From Yersinia aldovae ATCC 35236 (GTDB lineage: Bacteria; Pseudomonadota; Gammaproteobacteria; Enterobacterales; Enterobacteriaceae), in contig NZ_ACCB01000033.1 of NCBI RefSeq assembly GCF_000173735.1, positions 1-44,839 on the forward strand: a DNA stretch of 44,839 nt, given 5' to 3'. The position numbers and the translations under genes are program-made. The notes below the pieces were generated by a model that searched no databases, was not told the DNA's origin, and worked only from the letters and a program-made list of their open reading frames with translations. This document shows, piece by piece, positions 11,827-21,592 of this stretch (position 1 is the stretch's first letter; each line of letters starts with the position of its first letter).

Positions 11827-13908
11827 ATGAAAGGTCGCCTACTGGATGCCGTACCCCTGAGTACACTTTCCGGTGTTGGCGCTAGTCAGGCGGGAAAGCT
11901 GGCTAAAATGGGTCTGGAAACTATCCAAGACCTGCTGCTTCACCTGCCACTACGTTATGAAGATCGCACCCGCCTGTACCGTATTGGCGATCTGATGCCC
12001 GGCCTTTCGGTCACTGTTGAGGGGGAAGTTCTCCGTTCAGATATCAGTTTTGGCCGCCGCCGCATGATGACCTGCCAAATCAGCGATGGTAGCGGTGTGC
12101 TCACCCTGCGCTTTTTCAATTTCAATGCCGCGATGAAAAATAGCTTATCTCCAGGTAAGCATGTGATTGCCTATGGCGAAGCTAAACGGGGTAATACCGG
12201 CCCGGAAATCATTCACCCAGAATATCGGGTGCATGGCGAGAATATTGGCGTTGAATTACAAGAGTCGCTAACACCGATTTATCCCACCACTGAGGGTATT
12301 CGTCAGGCAACGCTGCGCAAACTAATCGATCAGGCGCTGGCAATGCTAGATACCTCTGTTATTGCCGAATTATTGCCCATCGAATTAAGCCGCTCACTGA
12401 TCAGCCTGCCGGAAGCAATTCATACGCTGCATCGTCCACCAGCAGATATTCAGCTAGCGGATTTAGAGCAAGGTAAACACCCGGCACAGCGGCGGTTGAT
12501 CATGGAAGAACTGCTGGCCCACAACCTTAGTATGCTGGCTGTTAGGGCGGGGGCACAAAGCTACCGCGCATTGCCGTTACTGGCCGAAGAACAACTCAAG
12601 CAACGTTTTCTGGCGGCCCTGCCATTTACCCCAACCGGCGCTCAACGGCGGGTAGTGGCGGAGATTGAGCAGGATATGACCCATAACTTCCCGATGATGC
12701 GGTTGATTCAAGGGGATGTGGGTTCTGGTAAAACATTGGTTGCGGCGCTGGCTGCGCTGCGGGCCATTGCTCACGGCAAGCAAGTCGCACTCATGGCTCC
12801 AACGGAATTGCTGGCAGAACAACATGCCGCCACGTTTCGCCAATGGCTGGAACCACTAGGGCTGGAGGTCGGCTGGCTGGCTGGGAAACAAAAAGGTAAA
12901 GCACGTATAGCACAGCAAGAAGCCGTCGCCAGTGGTCAGGTTTCGATGGTTGTCGGCACTCACGCAATGTTTCAAGAACAGGTGCAGTTTTCTGGCTTGG
13001 CGCTGGTTATTATTGATGAACAACATCGTTTCGGGGTTCATCAACGGCTCGCTTTATGGGAGAAAGGCGAGGAGCAAGGCTTCCATCCACACCAGTTAAT
13101 TATGACCGCAACCCCAATCCCAAGAACACTGGCTATGACTGCCTATGCTGATCTTGATACTTCAGTGATTGATGAACTCCCCCCCGGTAGAACACCGGTC
13201 ACAACGGTTGCGATCCCTGATACCCGCCGCAGTGATGTGGTTCAGCGGGTTAAAAATGCCTGTCTGGAAGAGGGTCGGCAAGCCTATTGGGTCTGCACGC
13301 TGATTGAAGAGTCTGAGTTGTTAGAAGTGCAAGCAGCCGAAGTCACCTGTGAGGAATTGAAAATCGCTTTGCCAGAAATTAAAGTCGGTTTGGTTCATGG
13401 CCGCATGAAAGGGCCAGAAAAACAGGCGGTTATGCTGGCCTTTAAACAAGGTGAATTGCAGTTACTGGTTGCCACTACGGTGATTGAAGTTGGGGTTGAT
13501 GTACCTAACGCCAGTTTGATGATTATCGATAATCCAGAGCGATTAGGGTTAGCGCAATTGCATCAGTTACGTGGCCGTGTTGGCCGTGGTGCTGTCGCTT
13601 CACACTGTGTTCTGCTGTATAAAACGCCACTTAGCAAAACGGCTCAGAGGCGTTTGCAAGTGCTGCGCGACAGTAATGACGGTTTTGTTATCGCTCAGCG
13701 GGATTTGGAAATCCGGGGTCCAGGCGAATTGCTAGGAACACGCCAGACGGGGAGTGCTGAATTTAAAGTGGCCGATTTACTGCGTGATCAGGCGATGATT
13801 CCCGAAGTGCAACGGGTTGCCCGCCATCTGCATCAGCAATATCCTGAACACGCGCAGGCATTGATAGAACGCTGGCTGCCAGAGCGAGTACGTTACACTA
13901 ATGCTTAA
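11827..13908 (+). CDS. recG: ATP-dependent DNA helicase RecG
   Basis: RecG remodels stalled replication forks and Holliday junctions. Length 693 equals E. coli RecG. It has the N-terminal wedge/OB domain (LSGVGASQAGKLAKMG start), Walker A GDVGSGKTLVAAL (~299-311), DEQHRFGVHQRL as motif II, TATPIPRTLAMT as motif III, and the C-terminal helicase motifs VVIEVGVDVPNAS-type and QLRGRVGRG. ATG immediately follows the trmH stop. A short GGGGC/GCCCC hairpin at 13916-13932 lies between recG and the convergent gltS and may help termination. Confidence 0.97.
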   Translation: MKGRLLDAVPLSTLSGVGASQAGKLAKMGLETIQDLLLHLPLRYEDRTRLYRIGDLMPGLSVTVEGEVLRSDISFGRRRMMTCQISDGSGVLTLRFFNFNAAMKNSLSPGKHVIAYGEAKRGNTGPEIIHPEYRVHGENIGVELQESLTPIYPTTEGIRQATLRKLIDQALAMLDTSVIAELLPIELSRSLISLPEAIHTLHRPPADIQLADLEQGKHPAQRRLIMEELLAHNLSMLAVRAGAQSYRALPLLAEEQLKQRFLAALPFTPTGAQRRVVAEIEQDMTHNFPMMRLIQGDVGSGKTLVAALAALRAIAHGKQVALMAPTELLAEQHAATFRQWLEPLGLEVGWLAGKQKGKARIAQQEAVASGQVSMVVGTHAMFQEQVQFSGLALVIIDEQHRFGVHQRLALWEKGEEQGFHPHQLIMTATPIPRTLAMTAYADLDTSVIDELPPGRTPVTTVAIPDTRRSDVVQRVKNACLEEGRQAYWVCTLIEESELLEVQAAEVTCEELKIALPEIKVGLVHGRMKGPEKQAVMLAFKQGELQLLVATTVIEVGVDVPNASLMIIDNPERLGLAQLHQLRGRVGRGAVASHCVLLYKTPLSKTAQRRLQVLRDSNDGFVIAQRDLEIRGPGELLGTRQTGSAEFKVADLLRDQAMIPEVQRVARHLHQQYPEHAQALIERWLPERVRYTNA

Positions 13909-13942
13909 TCAATAAGGGGCCAGGCCAGCCCCCCAAATGCAG

Positions 13943-15157
13943 TTACCCCACCACCGCCGGGAATATCGGCAGTAATAGATAAAGCTTAATGACGATTGCA
14001 TTGGCGATATCAATAAAGAACGCACCTACCATCGGCACAACCAAAAACGCCAGATGAGACGGACCAAAACGGTCAGTGATCGCTTGCATGTTGGCAATTG
14101 CAGTGGGTGTTGCACCCAGGCCAAAGCCACAATGACCCGCCGCCAGCACCGCTGCATCATAGTTTTTGCCCATAACACGATAAGTAACAAAAATAGCGTA
14201 CAGCGCCATTGCTAGTGCCTGAACGGACAAAATCACCAACATCGGTAAGGCCAGTGAAGCCAGTTCCCAGAGCTTCAGGCTCATTAATGCCATCGCCAAA
14301 AACAGTGACAGACTAACATTGCCCAACACGGATACCGCTCGATCAAACACTTTATAGAAACCGATTGCCGATAGCGTATTGCTGAGGATAACCCCGACAA
14401 ATAGCACGCAGACAAAGATTGGCAGCTCAAACATCGTTCCCTGCAACCAGCCCGCAATAACATTACCCGCCATCAGGCAAATCGAAATCATAGCTATGGT
14501 TTCGACTAATACCAACGAAGTGATCATCCGGCCTGCTGATGGTTTTTCAAATGCGGACGGGACTTCGCTATCGTCTGGTGTGCCATCTGGCGTAGAAGAG
14601 TGCTTCACCAAATAGCGGGCAACCGGGCCGCCAATCAAACCGCCCAGTACCAAACCAAATGTTGCACAGGCCATAGCAACTTCAGTTGCGTTTTCAAAGC
14701 CATAACGCTCAGTAAATAGTTTACTCCACGCAGCCCCTGTTCCGTGTCCACCCGATAAGGTAATTGAACCTGCCAATAGCCCCATCAGTGGGTCTAGCCC
14801 CATCAATTTAGCAAGCGCTATACCGATTGCATTCTGCATCAGCAGTAACCCGATGACCACAAAGATAAATACGCTTAGGGCTTTGCCACCGGTACGTAAA
14901 CTGGCCAGATTTGCATTCAATCCAATAGTTGCAAAGAATGCCAGCATCAAGGGATCTTTCAGCGACATATCGAAACTGATTTCCCAACCGAGGGTCTTCT
15001 GCATCAACAGCATCAAAAAAGCGACCAGCAAGCCACCGGCTACCGGTTCAGGAATAGTGTATTTTTTTAGGAATGAGACAGTTTGTACAAGTTTTCGGCC
15101 TAATAATAAAACCAAACAGGCCGCGACTAGCGTGCCATAGGTATCGAGATGAAACAT
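13943..15157 (-). CDS. gltS: Sodium/glutamate symporter GltS
   Basis: GltS imports L- and D-glutamate with Na+ at the inner membrane. Length 404 (E. coli 401). The protein is almost entirely hydrophobic, with two inverted halves each carrying glycine-rich re-entrant loops: GSITLSGGHGTGAAW in the first and AAGHCGFGLGATPTAIANM in the second. The hydrophilic central loop (SSTPDGTPDDSEVPSAF) separates them. It is divergent from xanP and convergent with recG, the same order as in E. coli. Confidence 0.96.
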   Translation of the reverse strand: MFHLDTYGTLVAACLVLLLGRKLVQTVSFLKKYTIPEPVAGGLLVAFLMLLMQKTLGWEISFDMSLKDPLMLAFFATIGLNANLASLRTGGKALSVFIFVVIGLLLMQNAIGIALAKLMGLDPLMGLLAGSITLSGGHGTGAAWSKLFTERYGFENATEVAMACATFGLVLGGLIGGPVARYLVKHSSTPDGTPDDSEVPSAFEKPSAGRMITSLVLVETIAMISICLMAGNVIAGWLQGTMFELPIFVCVLFVGVILSNTLSAIGFYKVFDRAVSVLGNVSLSLFLAMALMSLKLWELASLALPMLVILSVQALAMALYAIFVTYRVMGKNYDAAVLAAGHCGFGLGATPTAIANMQAITDRFGPSHLAFLVVPMVGAFFIDIANAIVIKLYLLLPIFPAVVG

Positions 15158-15326
15158 CTTGGTACTCCATGCGATTGAAATATCGAATAAAAATATGACG
15201 TTAGACAGTTCCTTAAAAACGCCAAAACAGTTAAGAAGGGGATTAGAAAAAAAAACGCCGCCAATTACAAGTTTAGTCGTAGAAAAATGCGAAGCGGTAA
15301 CGAATAGAATTATTTAAAGAAATACT

Positions 15327-15342
15327 GCGCAACCGATTGCTT
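15327..15342. promoter_or_regulatory. Candidate PurR operator upstream of xanP
   Basis: GCGCAACCGATTGCTT fits the PurR pattern ANGCAANCGNTTNCNT at every defined position except the first base. It lies about 54 bp before the xanP start, where an operator for a purine permease would be expected. Inferred from pattern only. Confidence 0.5.
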
Positions 15343-15395
15343 TTGTGAGGCAGATCATTAAAATGCCCTCTTTGCCGATCCGGAAATGCCACTCC

Positions 15396-16781
15396 ATGTC
15401 TACGCAATCCGCCGAGCTTGATACACCACAGCAGGCAACCACTCGCCCCAGCGAATTGATTTATCGTTTAGAAGACCGCCCTCCCCTCGCCCAAACATTG
15501 TTCGCCGCTTGCCAGCATCTATTGGCGATGTTTGTTGCAGTGATAACTCCCGGCTTATTGATTTGCCAGGCGTTGGGATTACCAGCGGAAGATACCCAAC
15601 GCATTATTAGCATGTCGCTGTTTGCATCCGGCCTGGCGTCGTTGTTGCAAATTAAGACCTGGGGACCAGTTGGCTCTGGCTTGTTATCGATTCAGGGTAC
15701 CAGTTTTAACTTTGTTGCGCCGTTAATTATGGGTGGCCTGGCGCTGAAAAATGGTGGCGCTGATATCCCAACCATGATGGCAGCACTATTTGGTACGCTG
15801 ATGATTGCGTCCTGTACCGAAATTATACTTTCCCGCTTTCTACATTTGGCACGCCGTATTATCACCCCGCTGGTATCCGGCATTGTGGTGATGATTATTG
15901 GCTTGTCATTGATTCAGGTCGGGCTGACATCTATTGGTGGCGGTTATGGTGCAATAAGTGATCATACCTTTGGCGCACCAAAAAACCTGTTATTAGCGGG
16001 TGCAGTCTTAGTGGTGATTATTTTGCTGAACCGCCAGCGCAATCCGTACCTGCGAGTCGCCTCTTTAGTTATTGCTATGGCCGTGGGTTATCTGCTGGCC
16101 TGGTCGCTGGATATGTTGCCAGAAAGCCGCCCGGTGGTGGATACCGCGCTGATTACCATTCCAACACCGCTCTATTATGGCCTCTCTTTTGACTGGAACC
16201 TGCTGGTGCCGCTGATGTTGATCTTTATGGTGACCTCACTGGAAACCATCGGCGATATTACTGCAACATCAGATGTATCAGAGCAACCGGTTCATGGCCC
16301 GTTGTATATGAAACGGCTAAAAGGCGGCGTGCTGGCGAATGGTTTGAACTCGATGCTGTCAGCGGTGTTCAATACTTTCCCTAACTCCTGCTTTGGCCAG
16401 AACAATGGTGTTATCCAGTTGACCGGTGTTGCCAGCCGTTATGTTGGTTTTGTTGTCGCGCTGATGCTGATTGTGCTGGGCCTGTTTCCAGCCGTTGCCG
16501 GTTTTGTGCAGCATATCCCAGAGCCGGTGCTGGGTGGGGCCACCCTTGTGATGTTCGGTACGATTGCCGCCTCAGGTGTGCGTATTGTGTCACGCGAAAC
16601 CCTTAATCGCCGCGCGATTATGATTATGGCGTTGTCATTGGCGGTTGGTATGGGTGTAGCACAGCAACCCCTAATTCTGCAATTTGCGCCAGATTGGATC
16701 AAAACACTGCTTTCTTCCGGGATTGCCGCCGGTGGTATTACTGCCATTGTGCTTAACTTGCTCTTCCCACAAGAAAAATAA
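15396..16781 (+). CDS. xanP: Xanthine:H+ symporter XanP (NCS2 family)
   Basis: XanP takes up xanthine at the inner membrane. The product follows E. coli XanP (YicE, 463 aa) closely, with the conserved [20 protein letters not shown] start region, SIQGTSFNF, and the NCS2/NAT signature [10 protein letters not shown]. The frame is open from 15345, but ATG 15396 (MSTQSAEL) gives 461 residues and the family start, with a GGAAAT-like site about 9 nt before it. Divergent from gltS; a good intrinsic terminator follows. Confidence 0.94.
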   Translation: MSTQSAELDTPQQATTRPSELIYRLEDRPPLAQTLFAACQHLLAMFVAVITPGLLICQALGLPAEDTQRIISMSLFASGLASLLQIKTWGPVGSGLLSIQGTSFNFVAPLIMGGLALKNGGADIPTMMAALFGTLMIASCTEIILSRFLHLARRIITPLVSGIVVMIIGLSLIQVGLTSIGGGYGAISDHTFGAPKNLLLAGAVLVVIILLNRQRNPYLRVASLVIAMAVGYLLAWSLDMLPESRPVVDTALITIPTPLYYGLSFDWNLLVPLMLIFMVTSLETIGDITATSDVSEQPVHGPLYMKRLKGGVLANGLNSMLSAVFNTFPNSCFGQNNGVIQLTGVASRYVGFVVALMLIVLGLFPAVAGFVQHIPEPVLGGATLVMFGTIAASGVRIVSRETLNRRAIMIMALSLAVGMGVAQQPLILQFAPDWIKTLLSSGIAAGGITAIVLNLLFPQEK

Positions 16782-16802
16782 TCTTTGGTTAATGCATCAA
16801 TG

Positions 16803-16838
16803 AAATGGCCAGTCGTAAACGATACTGGCCATTTTTTA
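16803..16838 (+). terminator. Intrinsic terminator after xanP
   Basis: AATGGCCAGT (16804-16813) pairs with ACTGGCCATT (16824-16833) across a 10-nt loop, followed directly by T residues. It separates xanP from yicH. Confidence 0.8.
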
Positions 16839-16925
16839 TCAATAGATAATGGATTGTCTATTGAGCTAACGGGCAAATTACGGCATAAACAGGGTTCCGA
16901 ATCACCGAAGGCGTGGAAAAACCGG

Positions 16926-18635
16926 ATGAAATTTCTCGGGAAAGTGCTGTTAACGTTATTACTGCTACTGGTGCTGTCTGTGGTGCTGTGCTACGTATTG
17001 ATCCAGACCCGTTGGGCCGCCAGTTGGCTGAGCCGCTGGGTGAGTGATAACAGCGAATATCGCCTCTCTCTGGGGAAAATAGACCATTCATGGTCAGCGC
17101 CGGGGCAAATCAGTTTGAGTAATATCACTCTTGGGAAGGCCAACCAACCCCCCTTTCTTATCGCCCAGCAGGCATTGCTTGGCCTGAGCTGGCGGCAACT
17201 CACCGAGCCGCACCATTTTCTCAATCTACAACTGCAAAATGGTAGCTTAATCCTCAATAACACCGCATCACCGCTGCCGCTACAAGCCGATACATTACAG
17301 CTAACCAATATGGCGTTGAATACGACTATTGAGCCGAAAAATTCAGCTACTCAATGGCAGATTACCGCTCAAAAAGTGAATGGCGGCTTGGTGCCGTGGC
17401 AGCCGCAACCGGGCAATAGCCTTGGCGAAAAGACGCAATTTCAGTTCAGTGCCGGTTCCCTGACCGTCAACGGCATCACCGCTCAACAACTCTATCTACA
17501 AGGCTCAGTTGAGAAAAATGCCCTGACCCTGACTAATTTTGGAGCCAATATCGCACAAGGGGAATTGACCGGGAATGCCAGCCAGTCAGCGGATGGTAGC
17601 TGGCTGGTTGAAAGGTTACGTCTGAGCAATATCCGCCTGCAAACCGCGGCCACGTTAGAGCATGTCTGGCAGACATTCTTACAGTTGCCGCCAATTACAT
17701 TAAAACGCTTTGATTTGATTGATGCGCGTGTTGAAGGGAAAAACTGGGCATTTAATGATTTAGATCTCACACTGAAAAATATCACCTTTAAGCAAAGTGA
17801 TTGGCAAACTGATGATGGCGAACTGGCCTTCAATGCAGGCGATATTATCAAAGGTAATATTCATCTGATTGACCCCATCGCAACATTTTCTTTATCGCCG
17901 GCTGGCGTGGCAATTAATCAGTTCTCAACACGCTGGCAAGATGGCCTGTTAAGGGCTCAGGGGAATTGGGCACGCGATACTCATCGTCTACAGCTGGATG
18001 AGCTGACTCTCGTGGCATTAGTTTATACCTTGCCCTCAGACTGGAAACAGCAATGGCAACAAACGCTCCCCAACTGGTTGTCTGAGGTCTATGTTAGCAA
18101 GCTGAGTGCTAACCGCAATTTATTGATTGATATCAGTCCTGACTTCCCATTCCAGATTACGTCACTGGATGCGTCGGGCACTCACTTACTGCTGGCAAAA
18201 AACCATCAATGGGGGATATGGTCTGGATCGCTGATGCTGAATGCCGGTAATGCTACCTTCAATAAAAATGATGTTCGCCGCCCGTCATTGGCCCTAAATG
18301 CGAATGAACAACATATTACGTTTAGTGATTTAAGTGCTTTTACCAAAGAGGGTTTGTTGGAGGCGACCGGCAGTATTGACCAAACACCAGCCCGATCGTT
18401 ATCACTGATACTGACTGGCCGCGCTGTCAATCTTGATATCTTGCAAAATTGGGGCTGGCCGGCCTTACCACTGCAAGGTTTGGGCAATTTGAAATTGCAG
18501 ATAAAAGGCAATCTAGCTACAGATACTGCACTAAAAACGACGATTAACGGCTCACTACAGGCCACTGACAGCCACGGGCAGCAAGTAAGTCAGATAATAG
18601 AGCATGGTGAGGTGCAAAACGTGGCAAGACAATAA
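16926..18635 (+). CDS. yicH: YicH, AsmA-family inner-membrane protein
   Basis: This 569-residue protein has the same length as E. coli YicH. One N-terminal membrane anchor (LLTLLLLLVLSVVLCYVLI) precedes a long periplasmic region rich in alternating hydrophobic residues, typical of AsmA-like proteins that are thought to bridge phospholipids between membranes. ATG 16926 (MKFLGKVLL) is chosen over the frame opening at 16785, because the latter overlaps the xanP terminator and adds 47 unrelated residues. The exact role of YicH is not known. It is the last gene of the conserved block before the accessory island. Confidence 0.92.
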   Translation: MKFLGKVLLTLLLLLVLSVVLCYVLIQTRWAASWLSRWVSDNSEYRLSLGKIDHSWSAPGQISLSNITLGKANQPPFLIAQQALLGLSWRQLTEPHHFLNLQLQNGSLILNNTASPLPLQADTLQLTNMALNTTIEPKNSATQWQITAQKVNGGLVPWQPQPGNSLGEKTQFQFSAGSLTVNGITAQQLYLQGSVEKNALTLTNFGANIAQGELTGNASQSADGSWLVERLRLSNIRLQTAATLEHVWQTFLQLPPITLKRFDLIDARVEGKNWAFNDLDLTLKNITFKQSDWQTDDGELAFNAGDIIKGNIHLIDPIATFSLSPAGVAINQFSTRWQDGLLRAQGNWARDTHRLQLDELTLVALVYTLPSDWKQQWQQTLPNWLSEVYVSKLSANRNLLIDISPDFPFQITSLDASGTHLLLAKNHQWGIWSGSLMLNAGNATFNKNDVRRPSLALNANEQHITFSDLSAFTKEGLLEATGSIDQTPARSLSLILTGRAVNLDILQNWGWPALPLQGLGNLKLQIKGNLATDTALKTTINGSLQATDSHGQQVSQIIEHGEVQNVARQ

Positions 18636-18677
18636 GAACGATTAATGCACCTTCGCGAGAGAACAATTAAGAATAAC

Positions 18678-18709
18678 TGCCGATTACGTAAGATTTAGCG
18701 TAATCGGCA
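18678..18709. terminator. Perfect 11-bp hairpin between yicH and the PAS-LuxR array
   Basis: TGCCGATTACG and CGTAATCGGCA form a perfect 11-bp stem with a 10-nt loop between convergent yicH and array copy 1. It lacks a U-run. A bidirectional terminator or transcript-protecting hairpin is likely. Confidence 0.55.
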
Positions 18710-18722
18710 CAAGCCGCATCGG

Positions 18723-19409
18723 TTACACCGAAGGGAAGGAGCCTGAATATTCGAGAAAACTTGGTGGTACATAGTTATTAATCTTATGCTCATGACAATA
18801 TTCGATAACCTGCTTTTTACTGGTAACACCGGCCTTCCGGTAGATATTTTGGGTGATATTGCAAACAGACCGGGGCGATAAATGAATCTTCTTAGAAATT
18901 TCGTTGCTGGATAAGTGATGTAAAATATAAAATAACACTTCCCATTCTCTTTGGGTGAATAACTGCGATGGGGGTGTAAATATAAGTGAGTCGGGTGCTT
19001 TCATTTTATTTAAGCGGGTGAGTATTGTATCGTGTACTGGCCTACCATGACAAATAATCCCCTGAGACACGCCGTTTTCATCAATTAATGGATACTTATC
19101 AGCAAAATAAGGGGTGAAATAAGAAAGACCATCCCATTCATTAATTTCAAGCGTTGTTATACGATCCTGTAATAACTCCACCTGGCGATCTTGCCGCTGA
19201 AATTCATCCTGAAACGCTGCGGCTGGCATGGGTATCTCGCCATCCAACAACCCTTCTACACAATATCCATCAGGTAAGTTGAATAATTTATTAGTTCGAT
19301 TATTTGCATAAACATATCGTGATTGATTGTCTTTCACAAGCCAAGGTTCTGAACTGTGCTCCCAAAACCGGATGAATACTTCAAGTGAGTTTGATAGTGA
19401 TTTTTCCAT
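18723..19409 (-). CDS. PAS-LuxR solo regulator, array copy 1
   Basis: A 228-residue predicted transcription factor. Residues ~10-120 form a PAS-like sensor (FWEHSSEPWLVKDNQSRYVY, then NNRTNKLFNLPDGYCVEG). Residues ~150-205 form a LuxR/GerE-type helix-turn-helix (FTQREWEVLFYIL, then SPRSVCNITQNIYRKAGVTS). A tail ending YVPPSFLEYSG follows. There is no acyl-homoserine-lactone domain and no adjacent luxI, so it is a LuxR solo. ATG 19409 is chosen over the longer frame because AAGGAG lies 8 nt before it and all sister copies start MEK. It differs from the sisters in the tail (PPSFLE; ends SFPSV). Its PAS core is closest to copy 2 (both have VEGLLDGEIPMP). Ligand and targets unknown. Confidence 0.85.
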   Translation of the reverse strand: MEKSLSNSLEVFIRFWEHSSEPWLVKDNQSRYVYANNRTNKLFNLPDGYCVEGLLDGEIPMPAAAFQDEFQRQDRQVELLQDRITTLEINEWDGLSYFTPYFADKYPLIDENGVSQGIICHGRPVHDTILTRLNKMKAPDSLIFTPPSQLFTQREWEVLFYILHHLSSNEISKKIHLSPRSVCNITQNIYRKAGVTSKKQVIEYCHEHKINNYVPPSFLEYSGSFPSV

Positions 19410-19438
19410 TGCTATTTTCTCCTTAAATTTAAACACTT

Positions 19439-20125
19439 TTACCCAGCAAGGGGAAAAGAACCTGAATATTCGAAAATGCTTTGTGGTATATAATTATGAA
19501 TATTCTGCTCATGACAATATTCGATAATCTGCTTTTTACTGGTAACACCGGCCTTCCGGTAAATATTTGGGTAATATTGCACACGGACCGGGGTGATAAA
19601 TGAACCTTCTTAGAAATTTCGTTGCTGGAGAAGTGATGTAAAATATAAAATAACACTTCCCACTCTCTTTTGGTGAATAACTGTGATGGGGGAGTAAATG
19701 TAATTGAGATAGGTGATTTTATATTTAAATGGGTTAGCATTGTATCGTGTACTGGTCTGCCATGAATAATAACCCCCTGAGACACCCCGTTCTCATCTAT
19801 TAATGGATACCTATCAGACAAAAAAAGGGGTAAGATAAGAAAGGCTATCCCATTCATTAATTTCAAGTGTCATTATTCGATCCTGTAATAATTCCGCTAG
19901 CCGATCTTGCCGCTGAAATTCATCCTGAAACTCTGCGGATGGCATGGGTATTTCACCATCCAATAACCCTTCCACACAATATCTATCAGGTAAGTTGCAT
20001 AATCGATTAAATCGATGGTTTGCATAAACATATCGTGATTGATTGTCTTTTACTACCCAAGGTTCTGAACTGTGCTCCCAAAACCGGATGAATACCTCAA
20101 GTGAGTTTGATAATTTTTTTTCCAT
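19439..20125 (-). pseudogene. PAS-LuxR solo regulator, array copy 2, two frameshifts
   Basis: The copy keeps the whole family alignment but not one frame. From ATG 20125 (MEKKLSNSLEVFIRFWEHSS) it reads normally to LTPFF, where a run of seven T on the coding strand (19820-19826) carries one extra base and leads to a stop at 19814. The next frame continues as LSDRYPLIDENGVSQG through the helix-turn-helix to CNITQ. There a run of three T (19566-19568), four in sister copies, loses one base. The original frame then resumes and ends at 19439 with YIPQSIFEYSGSFPLAG. Net length is 687 bp, as in an intact copy minus one codon. Only a 103-residue PAS fragment would be made. Confidence 0.85.
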
Positions 20126-20154
20126 TGCTACTTTCTCCTTAACTTTAAACTATT

Positions 20155-20844
20155 TCATCCTGCAAGTGGAAAATAACCTGAATATTCGAAAAAGCTTTGT
20201 GGTACATAATTATGAATCTTCTGCTCATGACAATATTCGATAATCTGTTTTTTACTGGTAACACCGGCCTTCCGGTAGATATTTTGGGTTATATTGCACA
20301 CAGACCGGGACGATAAATGAATCTTCTTAGCAATTTCGTTACTGGAGAAGTGATGTAAAATATAAAATAACACTTCCCACTCTCTTTTGGTGAATAGCTG
20401 TGATGGGGGAGTGAATACCAGTGAGGTGGGCACGTTTATCTTATTTAATCGGGTTAAAATTATATCGTGCAGCGGTCTGCTATGACAAATTACCCCTTGG
20501 GATATACCATCCTCATCAATTAAAGGGTATTTATCACTTAAATAAGGTGTGAAATATGAACGTCCATCGTATAACTGAATATCTACTGATGTTATACGAT
20601 CTTGTGATAGTTCGACTCGACGATCCTGTTGTTGAAACTCATCCTGGAAATCTGCTGATGGTGTAGGAATCTCACCATCTAACCGACCTTCTAAGCTATA
20701 TGTATCAGGTAAGTTAAATAATTTATAAACTCTACTATTTGCATAAATAAACCTTGATTGATTATCTTTTATTGCCCAAGGTTCTGAACTTTTTTCCCAA
20801 AACCGGATTAATACTTCAAGTGAGTTTGATAATGTTTTTTCCAT
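20155..20844 (-). CDS. PAS-LuxR solo regulator, array copy 3
   Basis: Intact, 229 residues. PAS-like sensor ~10-120 with FWEKSSEPWAIKDNQSRFIY and a distinctive core SVDIQLYDGRSYFTPYLSDK shared in part with copy 7. The LuxR-type helix-turn-helix spans ~150-205 (FTKREWEVLF at 151-160; SSRSVCNITQNIYRKAGV across 178-195). The tail YVPQSFFEYSGYFPLAG is the family form. Starts at ATG 20844 with AAGGAG about 9 nt upstream; 29 bp separate its stop from the copy 2 start. In the helix-turn-helix the glycine usual between the first two helices of LuxR proteins is absent in this and the sister copies (HHFSSNEI). Confidence 0.88.
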   Translation of the reverse strand: MEKTLSNSLEVLIRFWEKSSEPWAIKDNQSRFIYANSRVYKLFNLPDTYSLEGRLDGEIPTPSADFQDEFQQQDRRVELSQDRITSVDIQLYDGRSYFTPYLSDKYPLIDEDGISQGVICHSRPLHDIILTRLNKINVPTSLVFTPPSQLFTKREWEVLFYILHHFSSNEIAKKIHLSSRSVCNITQNIYRKAGVTSKKQIIEYCHEQKIHNYVPQSFFEYSGYFPLAG

Positions 20845-20873
20845 TGATACTTTCTCCTTAATTTTAAACTCTT

Positions 20874-21563
20874 TTACCCAGTAAGGGGAAAATAACCTGA
20901 ATATTCGAAAAAGCTTTGAGGTATATAATTATGAATCTTTTTCTCATAACAGTATTCGATAACCTGTTTTTTACTGGTAACATCGGCCTTCCGGTAGATA
21001 TTTTGGGTGATATTGCACACAGACCGGGACGATAAATGAACCTTCTTAGAAATTTCGTTGCTGGAGAAGTGATGTAAAATATAAAATAACACTTCCCACT
21101 CTCTTTTGGTGAATAACTGTGATGGCGGAGTAAATACCAGTGAGGTGGGCACGCTTATCTTATTTAATCGGGTTAACATTATATCGTGTACCGGTCTGTT
21201 ATGACACATAACCCCTTGAGATACGCCGCTCTCATCGATTAAAGGGTATTTATCACAGAAAGCAGCGGTGCAATAGGAAAGTCCATCAAGAAAATGTATT
21301 TCAACCGAGGTCATACAGTCTTGTAATAACTCCACCTGACGATCTTGCCGCTGAAATTCATCCTGAAACTCTGCGATTGGGGTAGGAAGTTCACCATCAA
21401 ATCGCCCTTCGACGTTGTATTTGTCAGGTAGGTCTAAAAATTTATTAAATCGATGGTTTGCATAAATAAACCTGGATTGATTATCTTTTATCCCCCAAGG
21501 TTCTGAACTTTTTTCCCAAAACCGGATTAATATTTCAAGTGAGTTTGATAGTGTTTTTTCCAT
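20874..21563 (-). CDS. PAS-LuxR solo regulator, array copy 4
   Basis: Intact, 229 residues, with the same PAS plus LuxR-type helix-turn-helix plan as its sisters. It looks mosaic: the start (WEKSSEPW) is shared with copy 3, the PAS segment HRFNKFLDLPDKY and VEGRFDGELPTPIA with copy 6, and the C-terminus (KADVTSKKQVIEYCYEKKI, YIPQSFFEYSG) with copy 5. Its sensor core differs most in SVEIHFLDGLSYCTAAFCDK, where two substitutions (Arg to Cys, Ile to Met) also give QDCMTS for the family QDRITS. Same ribosome-binding site and spacing as copy 3. Confidence 0.88.
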   Translation of the reverse strand: MEKTLSNSLEILIRFWEKSSEPWGIKDNQSRFIYANHRFNKFLDLPDKYNVEGRFDGELPTPIAEFQDEFQRQDRQVELLQDCMTSVEIHFLDGLSYCTAAFCDKYPLIDESGVSQGVMCHNRPVHDIMLTRLNKISVPTSLVFTPPSQLFTKREWEVLFYILHHFSSNEISKKVHLSSRSVCNITQNIYRKADVTSKKQVIEYCYEKKIHNYIPQSFFEYSGYFPLTG

Positions 21564-21592
21564 TGATACTTTCTCCTTAATTTTAAACTCTT

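Noticed and set aside
16785-16925. 47-residue N-terminal extension of yicH
   Set aside because: It covers the xanP terminator, and the ATG at 16926 gives exactly the E. coli length with the membrane anchor at the start.
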